Assembly: GCA_005239935.1 (NCBI GenBank)
Contig: SBAZ01000003.1
Span: forward strand, 1 to 33,019
Source: Planctomycetales bacterium
GTDB lineage: Bacteria; Omnitrophota; Gorgyraeia; Aquiviventales; Aquiviventaceae
DNA length: 33,019 nt
Direction: 5' to 3'
Part shown: positions 8,290 through 16,000 of the stretch, piece after piece
Layout: each line of letters starts with the position of its first letter
Numbering within the stretch: position 1 is the stretch's first letter
Program-made: the position numbers and the translations under genes
Notes under the pieces: model-generated
Told to the model about the DNA's origin: nothing
The model's input: only the letters and a program-made list of their open reading frames with translations
Database searches by the model: none

Positions 8290-9195
8290 TCAGGATTCGG
8301 CGAGGATCTTGTTCAGGCGCCCGCGCGAGGCCACGGCCACCTTCCAGAACCAGCCCTTCGGATCCCAGCACTGGGCGAAGGAGAAGTCGTTCACGACCCG
8401 CTCGAAGGCCGGCTTGGCCTCCTGGGTGCGCTTCTGGGCCATGAGGGACTCCCCATAAATGAAGTAGCATGTCGCGACGTCGTTCAGCGCCCAGTAGTCG
8501 AAGGCCTTGTCCTTCGGGGCGAATTCGGTCAGCGAGGCCTGCTGCTGCTTCGCGTCGTTCTCATAGAGCTCGATGCATTTCTTCGTGTAGAGCTCGACCC
8601 CCTTGTGGTCGTTCTGCCCGAGCGCCTCCCAGGCCTTGGTCGTGAGGGTCTGCGACGTGTAGTCGCCGAAGTCGTAGGCGGTGCCGATCGTCGCCAGCTT
8701 GTCGCTGGCCCCCTGCGCCACCTTCCAGAACCAGCCCTTGGGGTCCCAGGCCTGCGCGTACGGGAAGCGCTCGATGATGGTGTTGAACGCTTCCTGCGCC
8801 TCCTTCACTTGCCCCTGCGCCAAGCGCGCCTGGCCGAGGATGAAGTAGCACGTGGCCACATCGTTCAAGGCCCAGTAGTTGAAGGCCTTCTCCTTCGGCG
8901 CAAAGTCGGTCAGGCTGTCGGCCTGCTGCATCGCCTGCTTCTCATAGAGCGTGATGCACTTGGTGGTGTACGCCTCGACCGCGGCGTAGTCGCCCACATC
9001 GAGCGCGCCCCACGCCTTGACCGTCAGCGTCTCGGAGCTGAAGTCTCCAAAGTCATACTCGACCAAGTCGGCCGCGGCGCCCGGCACCTGGCTCAACGTC
9101 TTGGGCGCGGCCATGCCGCCGGACTTCTCTTGGGCCCAGGCCGGCGCGACCCCGGCCACGAGCACCAGCCCCACCAACACCATCAGCGTGCGCAT
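8290..9195 (-). CDS. Secreted protein of two tandem ~125-aa helical (TPR-like) repeats
   Basis: ATG at 9195 with AAGGAGGGGGAG Shine-Dalgarno and signal peptide MRTLMVLVGLVLVAGVAPAWAQ. The track ORF to 10086 over-extends into the permease region. Two copies of YDFGD(F/Y)-S-TLT-KAW...KAF(N/D)YWALNDVATCYFI...WDPKGWFWKVA. Confidence 0.88.
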   Translation of the reverse strand: MRTLMVLVGLVLVAGVAPAWAQEKSGGMAAPKTLSQVPGAAADLVEYDFGDFSSETLTVKAWGALDVGDYAAVEAYTTKCITLYEKQAMQQADSLTDFAPKEKAFNYWALNDVATCYFILGQARLAQGQVKEAQEAFNTIIERFPYAQAWDPKGWFWKVAQGASDKLATIGTAYDFGDYTSQTLTTKAWEALGQNDHKGVELYTKKCIELYENDAKQQQASLTEFAPKDKAFDYWALNDVATCYFIYGESLMAQKRTQEAKPAFERVVNDFSFAQCWDPKGWFWKVAVASRGRLNKILAES

Positions 9196-9248
9196 CTCCC
9201 CCTCCTTGTTCGTGAGGTTGGTATCAGCCCTGTGTCTGATACCGGGTG

Positions 9249-10136
9249 TCAGCCTTTCAGGGCACCCGCGGTGATCCCGCGGATGATGTTGCGCTGCATC
9301 AACAAATAGATTACCACAATCGGCAGGATGGAGATAACCATTCCGGCGCTGAGGAGCGCGTACTGCGTCAGGTGCGTGCCCTGGAACGCCATGAGGCCCC
9401 GTTGCAGCGGCATGAGCCCAGGCCGGCTGAACACCAGGTAAGCCAGCAGGAACTCGTTCCACACGGACAGCGACGTCAGCAGCGCAATCACCCCCAGCGC
9501 GGGCCGCGCCAACGGCAGCATGATGTGCCAGAACACCCCCAGCACCCCGCAGCCGTCCACCTCGGCGGACTCCTCGAGTTCCTTCGGAATCTTGTCGAAG
9601 AAGGGCTTCAAGATGAAGATGCCGAAGGGGAGCCCGGCGTTGATCTGTGGCAGCACGTAGCCTAGCCGCGGCAGCCAGGTGTCGCCGCCCTGGTCGATCA
9701 GCCCCATCTGGTTGAGCAGGATGTAGAGCGCGACGAAGGCGCCCGGGATCGGGATGAGCATCGTCGAGAGAATCACGCGGTAGAGGAGGCCCGACCCCTT
9801 GAACGTGAACCGGGAGAAAGCGTACGCGGCCAGCGCCGCGAGCGACACGACGCAGGTCACGACCGCCGCGGTGTAGCCGAGCGAGTTGAAGAAATACACG
9901 CCGAAATGGCCCCGGGTCCAGGCCTCCGCATAGTTCGACCACTGGGGCGAGGCCGGGATGAGGCGGAAGTCTGAAAAGACGGTCCGCTGCGTCTTGAGGC
10001 TCGACGACGCCATCCAGGCCAGCGGGAACACGCACGAGAGCGCGATCGGCAGGCACAGCGCATGCCATCCCAGATAGCCCAGCCACCGTCGGGCCCGTTG
10101 GGCGAGGAGCGTCAGGCGTCCGTCGTCGCCGGTCAT
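9249..10136 (-). CDS. Carbohydrate ABC transporter permease (MalG-like)
   Basis: Start MTGDDGRL at 10136; ATGA overlap with the upstream permease stop. Multiple TM segments; EAA-type motif EESAEVDGCGVLGVFWHIMLPLARPALGVIAL. Confidence 0.93.
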   Translation of the reverse strand: MTGDDGRLTLLAQRARRWLGYLGWHALCLPIALSCVFPLAWMASSSLKTQRTVFSDFRLIPASPQWSNYAEAWTRGHFGVYFFNSLGYTAAVVTCVVSLAALAAYAFSRFTFKGSGLLYRVILSTMLIPIPGAFVALYILLNQMGLIDQGGDTWLPRLGYVLPQINAGLPFGIFILKPFFDKIPKELEESAEVDGCGVLGVFWHIMLPLARPALGVIALLTSLSVWNEFLLAYLVFSRPGLMPLQRGLMAFQGTHLTQYALLSAGMVISILPIVVIYLLMQRNIIRGITAGALKG

Positions 10137-11011
10137 GCCGTCTTGCGCTGGAAGCGCAGCTGGATGAGGGACACGACGAGCAGGATCAGGCCGAAGACGA
10201 TGCCCTGCGCGCAGGCATAGCCGAACCGGCCGGAGCCGAGCATGCTGGCGAAGATGCGGGTGATGGGCACCTCGGTGTGGAAGGCCGGGCCGCCCTGCGT
10301 GGTCGCGATGATGAGCGCGAAGATCTGCATGGTGCCCAGGATCGTCAAGATCGACACGGTGATGCACACCGGCAGCAGGAGTGGGAGCGTGACGTGCCGA
10401 AACCGGTACCAGGCATTGGCGCCGTCCACGCGCGCCGCCTCATACAGCTCGTCCGGGATCGTCTGCAGCCCGGCCAGGAACATGACGAACCCCCAGCCGA
10501 ACCCTTTCCACATATGGATCATGGCCACCGCCGAGAGCGCGGTCTGCGGATCGGCCAGCCAGGGGCGCGTGAAGTGGCCGAGCCCCATGGCCGTCAAGAC
10601 CTCGTTGAAGATGCCGAAGTTCCCGTCGAAAATCCAGAACCAGATGAGGCCGACGACGATCTCCGACAGGATGGGCGGCAGGAAGAAGATGGTGCGGTAG
10701 ATCGTGCCACCGCGCAGTTCCCGGTTGACCGCGATGGCCAGCAGCAGCGCCAGGGCGTTCTGCAGCGTCAGCGCGAGGAGCGTCACGTAGCCGGCCTGGC
10801 CGAAGGAGGTCCAGAAGATGCGGTCTTGCGCGAGCACCTCCAGGTAATTGCGCAGGCCGACGAACGTCGGGCTGGGGCTGATGCCGTCCCAGTCGAGCAG
10901 GCTGGTCTGCAGCAACAGGTAGAAGGGATAGATGCTGAAGACGGTGAAGAGGAGCAGCGCAGGAAGGATGAAGGCGTACGGGGCGACGCGCCGACCCCTA
11001 GGGGCGGCCAT
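10133..11011 (-). CDS. Carbohydrate ABC transporter permease (MalF/UgpA-like)
   Basis: 292 aa, six-TM-like; EAA motif YEAARVDGANAWYRFRHVTLPLLLPV. Confidence 0.93.
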   Translation of the reverse strand: MAAPRGRRVAPYAFILPALLLFTVFSIYPFYLLLQTSLLDWDGISPSPTFVGLRNYLEVLAQDRIFWTSFGQAGYVTLLALTLQNALALLLAIAVNRELRGGTIYRTIFFLPPILSEIVVGLIWFWIFDGNFGIFNEVLTAMGLGHFTRPWLADPQTALSAVAMIHMWKGFGWGFVMFLAGLQTIPDELYEAARVDGANAWYRFRHVTLPLLLPVCITVSILTILGTMQIFALIIATTQGGPAFHTEVPITRIFASMLGSGRFGYACAQGIVFGLILLVVSLIQLRFQRKTA

Positions 11012-12341
11012 GGGCCGACTCCAGCTGGGCGCGGCGGCTGGTCTCGCGCGCCTTGACCTCCTGGACCTGCTGCGCCACGGCTTCCGGCGTCGCCTCGCCG
11101 ATCAGGATGGACTGAATGCCCTTGTCGAACGCCTCGATGACCGGCGAGGCCTCCTGGACCGCGAAGAGGCGCGGGTGGACGGTGGCGTCCATGGCGTCCG
11201 CGAAGGCCGCCAGGTGGGGCGAGAGGTCGCTTGCCGCCGCGCGGTTCGCCGGAATGTTCTGGGTGGTCTCCAGCAGGTAGCGCTGCTGCGGCTCCTCCGT
11301 CAGCCAGCGCAGGAACGCGACCGCCTCGGCCTTGCGCGGCGACCGGGCGTTGACGAAGAAACTCGAGCCGGCCCCGCCCCACGTCACCATCGGGCGCGAG
11401 GTGGTCTTGGGGGGCATCATGATGCCGTAGTCCAGGTCCGGGTTCATGCTCCGGTACACGTTCACGCCCCAGGCGCCGTTGAAGGCGAAGACCGCCCGCT
11501 CGTTGGCAAACAACTGCTCCGCCTGCTTGTTGACCATCGTGACGATCCCCGATGCCAGCAGGCCGCTGTCCCGCAGTTCGGCGAACCGCCGCAGGACGCT
11601 GATCCAGCCCGGGTCCGTATACGGCACCTTGCCGGCGAAGGTGTCCTCGACCCGCTTCATCCCCATCTCGTGGATGGCGTAGTTCTGGGCGAAGCAGTCG
11701 AGCAGCCAGAGTTCAGCCCAGCCGCTCACGAAGCCGATGAGCCGCTCGGCCTTGGCCCGCTCGGCCACTTGCAGGAACGCCTCCCACGTCGTGGGAGGCG
11801 TCTGCGGGTCCACGCCCAGCTGTGCCAACAGTTTCTTGTTGTAAAAGATCTGGATGTTCATGACGTCGATCGGCACCCCGTACGCGCCTGGCTCGACGCC
11901 GTAGGGATTGCCTCGCGAGAACGCGTTGACGGCCAGCGCCTTGGGAAAGAGTGCCGCGCGCCAGGCCCCGCCGCCCTCGCTCAGGTAGGGTTCGAGCGGC
12001 TCCACATGGCCGGCCTGGATGAAGCTCCCGACGTCCCGCAACTCGCCCAGGATGCCATAGACTTCGGGAAGGCCCTCGGTTTGCGCGGCGGCGCGGACCT
12101 TCTGCGCGTAGACGTCGGAGGGAGCGTACAGTTCGAAACGGACTGGAGTGCTGGTGGCCTGCTGGTACCGCGCGGCCAACTCGTCGAAGGCCTCCTCGCG
12201 GTCGGTCATCCAGTGCCAGACCCGCAGGGGATGCGACCCGGTGGCTGAGGGAGACTTGCCGCAGCCGGCCAGGAGGATCAGGACCAGGAACGCGGGCACC
12301 GCCGGCACGCGCAGGCAGGCACGAGCGCGCAGCAGGGACAT
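10998..12341 (-). CDS. Extracellular sugar-binding lipoprotein of ABC transporter (family 1 SBP-like)
   Basis: Start MSLLRARACLRVPAVPAFLVLILLAGCGKS (lipobox LAGC); LRVWHWMTDREEAFDELAARYQQ...YGVPIDVMNIQIFYNKKLLAQLGVDPQTPPTTWEAFLQVAE. Overlaps the permease start by 14 nt. Confidence 0.92.
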   Translation of the reverse strand: MSLLRARACLRVPAVPAFLVLILLAGCGKSPSATGSHPLRVWHWMTDREEAFDELAARYQQATSTPVRFELYAPSDVYAQKVRAAAQTEGLPEVYGILGELRDVGSFIQAGHVEPLEPYLSEGGGAWRAALFPKALAVNAFSRGNPYGVEPGAYGVPIDVMNIQIFYNKKLLAQLGVDPQTPPTTWEAFLQVAERAKAERLIGFVSGWAELWLLDCFAQNYAIHEMGMKRVEDTFAGKVPYTDPGWISVLRRFAELRDSGLLASGIVTMVNKQAEQLFANERAVFAFNGAWGVNVYRSMNPDLDYGIMMPPKTTSRPMVTWGGAGSSFFVNARSPRKAEAVAFLRWLTEEPQQRYLLETTQNIPANRAAASDLSPHLAAFADAMDATVHPRLFAVQEASPVIEAFDKGIQSILIGEATPEAVAQQVQEVKARETSRRAQLESAHGRP

Positions 12342-12351
12342 GGACCGTGTG

Positions 12352-12780
12352 CTAAAAACCGCTGGTGGTCGCCAGCGGCACGATGTCGCTGAAGGCGATC
12401 GCCACGTCCAGGTCGTGCGCCTGACGCTCGCCAGGCTCGGCGACTGAGCCGGCTTCAGCGCCGGTGGCGGGCCGGTCCGAGCCACGCCGGCCATGCGGGG
12501 CGGTCGGCTGCACCCGCACGACGTAGCCACTGGCCACCAGTCTGACAAAGGGAAAGTGCTTCGACTGCGTGTCGCTGACGGTGACGGTGCAGCTCACGGC
12601 GTCGCCCGAGCGCCAGGGGAACGAGGCAGGCATTGTCGCCGAACAGCCGGCCAGGCTGACGTTCCGGGTCCAGCCGCTCACGCTCCGCGCGTTCCCCGCC
12701 GTCTGCCCGGACACGTCCACGTGAGCCGCCGGGAGCTCCACGCGCCGGTGCCGACGCCGTTCAGCCACTTGCGCCGCCAT
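12352..12780 (-). CDS. PilZ domain protein (c-di-GMP receptor-like)
   Basis: 142 aa: VAERRRHRRVELPAAHVDVSG...TRNVSLAGCSATMP...FPWRSGDAVSCTVTVSD; matches the PilZ RxxxR and (D/N)xSxxG motifs. Confidence 0.78.
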   Translation of the reverse strand: MAAQVAERRRHRRVELPAAHVDVSGQTAGNARSVSGWTRNVSLAGCSATMPASFPWRSGDAVSCTVTVSDTQSKHFPFVRLVASGYVVRVQPTAPHGRRGSDRPATGAEAGSVAEPGERQAHDLDVAIAFSDIVPLATTSGF

Positions 12781-12841
12781 GGGATCGCCTCATGTGGACT
12801 CGCGATCCTGCAGGATGCAGGACCACTGTGCACTGCGCGCC

Positions 12842-12870
12842 ATTGTAACTCACCCGCTTAGAGAAGTCAT
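12842..12870 (-). promoter_or_regulatory. Candidate promoter for the pilZ-ABC-glycosidase operon
   Basis: Minus strand ATGACT (12865-12870), 17 nt, TACAAT (12842-12847), about 60 nt upstream of the PilZ ATG. Confidence 0.5.
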
Positions 12871-12918
12871 CCGTAACCTGCACGCGCGCTATGCGTTGCG
12901 CGCACCCCGAACGAGACA

Positions 12919-12947
12919 CGGGGACGTCCTGATCGAGGCCGTCCCCG
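12919..12947 (-). repeat. Inverted repeat downstream of the GAPDH-TIM-PEPCK gene
   Basis: CGGGGACG (12919-12926) and CGTCCCCG (12940-12947), 8-bp stem; no T-run follows on the minus strand. Confidence 0.55.
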
Positions 12948-13010
12948 CGCATCATGCCCATCCGTTGTCCCCCCTTCACTCGTCTCACATGGCGTGGCCC
13001 GCGGACCCCG

Positions 13011-16000
13011 CTATGGCCGACGGCTCGGTGCGTCCTGGCTCTGGAGCGCGGCCCCCTGCTCGGCCGCCTCATCCACCGCCTCGGGCACCGTCCCTGACAG
13101 CACCTGGATGGCGACTTCCCCGAGGGCGGCCCAGGCGTCTCCGGACAAGGTCAACCCAGCCCTGATGGCCCGTTCGAAGTGCTGCTGGAGCCCGAGCCGC
13201 GTGTCCACCGACGGCGCTGTGCCCTCGGACAAGTGCTGGGCGACCTCGTTGAGCGTATGGTACGCATGGTCCAGATTCCAGGAGTACGACAGGAGCCAGG
13301 CGAATTCCCGCTCGGTCTTTGGCAGCGGGATGTCCCCGAGGTCGTACAGGGTCTTATCGACCTTCGTGTACCGGAGGATCCCGGCCTTGTCAGTCTCGTC
13401 GTTGCCATAGTAGCGCCGCCGCTTGAGGGCCTCGACCCGCTCGGCATAGGCCTCATCGCCGTACAGATCAGCCGGCAGCCAGGACCAGGTTTCACCCTGC
13501 GCTTCCCAGCGCCGGAGGTCCAGCACCTGCTCGCCGCGCGCATTGACGAGCCCCACGGCCACGTCAACGCCGAGCACCGGGTCATGCTCGAAGCGCACCG
13601 CACTGCGCAGCAGCCCCTCCTGCAGCATCAGCGTCAGCTCGCGGGGGATCTTCCGGTACGTGGCCCCGGTGGCCTCGTCATTCGTGTCCGCGCCCACGCC
13701 GCCGGTGTTGAACATGAAGAACTCCTGCGGCATGCCGCCTGCCTCGATCTCCGCGAGGATGTCCTGGAGGATGTTCGCGTTCTCATCCTCGAGCCCGATG
13801 ATGAAGGGGTCGGAGAAGTACTCCACATAGGGCTTGCCGATGGCGCCGATCGCCGCGCCCTGCTGCACCGCCTCGCCGTACATGAGCGCGCGGACGTACT
13901 GCTCCTTCGTCAGCCGGATGAGCGGCGGGAGCACGTCGTTGCGGCGCATGACCCCCTGCCAGAAGAGGCGGTCCATGTGCTCCATCGGCACGTGCACGGA
14001 CTCGCCGGTCACCTGCATGTCCGTGATCCGTCCCAGCGTGTCGGCGATGCCCTTCTCCCGGATCAAGGTGCGGCGGTTCACGATCGCGCGCATGTTGCGC
14101 ACGATGTTCCAGTTCAGATCCAACTCTCCCGTCTCGAGATCCAGCGGGACGTTCTCGAAGGGCTGCCCCTGCAGCGCCTGCCAGGTGACCAGATCGTCCG
14201 CCTGCGTGACGCCGAAGGGCACCGCGTAGAGGTTGTTCTCCGTCCCGTCGATGGCGAAGGGGATGCGGATGGTCGTCCCGTTCTTGACCACCTCCAGCGG
14301 CTCCGGCAGCCGCTGGAGCAGGATGATGTCGTCGTTCATCGGGTACACACCCTCGTCGGGATCCTCGGAGATCCCAAGCAGCCGGCCCAGCGTGACCTCG
14401 CCCAATTTCAGCATGATCGTCAGCGTGCTCTTGCCATGCAGCGACGGGCCGATGGTCATGAGCGCGGTGTGACGGGTCCGGCCCTCAAGCGTCTTGGCCC
14501 GGGCCACGCTCAGGGCCGCCTGGACTCCCAGGTCACCCTGCGCCCGGGCCTTGGCCATGGCAATCGTCAGCGGGCCCATCTTGTGCTCGCCGACGTAGTC
14601 GAAGCCCAGGTGGAGCGAGAGCCCCTTGCTGGGGGCCTTGAAGACGAGCTTCGTGAGTTTCGCCTCGGCCACGCGGTCCATGAGAGCCTGCCATTGCTCG
14701 CGCTCGGCCGCGTCTCCCCGGGCCTCGACCCAGGCCGTGAGGTCCTCCTGCCAGCTCGGGAAGGAGACTTCGAGGATGTCGGGGGTCTCGCGCTGCCGCT
14801 CGGCGGGCACGTCGAACGTCAGCTGCCGCCACATGTAGGGTATCTGCAGGTACTTGGTGCCGATGAGGAGCTGCCGCGCATGATACGCGCGGTCCTCGGT
14901 GTCCGTGAGCTGCCGGTCGGTCTGGACGACGGTCCGCCCTGCCTTGAGCTGCTCGTCCAGGTAGCGCGTCACGAAGGGCAGCACCTCCGCAAAGAGGGTT
15001 TGCTGCGCCTCGTCAAACGCGTCGGCGTCGCGGTTGCGCTCGAACCCGTCGATGAAATACTTGGTCAGGTCCGGCCGCCGCCGCACGTCGCCCTGGCTGA
15101 AGAACGCCAGGCTGCCGTTGGGCAGGCGGTAGACAATGTCCGGCCCGGCCTTCGCCGGTATCTTGCCCTTGGCTTCGTCCGCGCGCGCTTGCGCATTCAG
15201 GGCGGCCCACTCCTCGCGGAGCTTCGCCTGCTCCTCAGCGGGCAGGTCCTGGAAGACGCGCATGTGCCCGGCCAACCACTCGGGCGAGGGGTTGTAGAGC
15301 TCGCTCGTGGGCTGCTGGCCGCCCTGCGCGACGGCCACGAGGCTGTCCAGCGCGTCGACGAACTGCGGATTGATGGCCGGGCCCTCAAGTCCGCCCCGGC
15401 TTGGCTGCGCGGCGACCTCCGCGGCCGGCGTCAACGCCGGGCTCCAGGTAGCCAACGCAGTGAGCGTTGGCGCGATCGCCACGTCCAGATCGCCTGTCTC
15501 GACCGAGGCGAGCGCCGAGGCGAATTCGTCCGGCGTTTCGCTGACGGGGTACGTCTTCTGGTTGCCCGCGATCAGCATGCGCCGGCTGCTGTGCTTGCCC
15601 GCGGCCACGGTCTGGGCCGCCTGCAGGATCGGAATGAACTTCTCCGTCGTCGTGCTCGCCCCGCCTGGCAGCAGACCGTCAATGTCCGCCTGGGCAAGAT
15701 ACTCGGCGGCGTTCTCGGCGGTCACGCTGCCGCCATAGATGATGCGGGTCCGCCCGGCGAAGGCCTCCCCGAATTGGCTGGCGAGGACCTTGCGGATGGC
15801 GTGATGCGCCGACTGAGCGTACTGGGCGGATGCCGCGCGGCCCCGCCCGCTGCCGGCAATCGCCCAGCGCGGCTCGTAGGCGACCACGAGGCGGGCGTCC
15901 AGCGACTCAAGGGTCAGGTCCTTGAGCGCCGCGAGGAGCTGACCTCCCAGGAAGATGTCACGGCCTGAGATCCCGCCGATGCCCTCGGCCTCAATGTCCT

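Noticed and set aside
8290-10086. 598-aa minus-strand ORF covering the duplicated protein and part of the permease
   Set aside because: N-terminal part is out-of-frame permease sequence; the real start is at 9195 with a Shine-Dalgarno and signal peptide.
12919-12947. Hairpin after the GAPDH-TIM-PEPCK gene considered as a rho-independent terminator
   Set aside because: 13-nt loop and no T-run on the minus strand; listed only as an inverted repeat.
13179-15968. 929-aa plus-strand ORF antisense to the GAPDH-TIM-PEPCK gene
   Set aside because: Shadow ORF; the opposite strand has unambiguous enzyme motifs.
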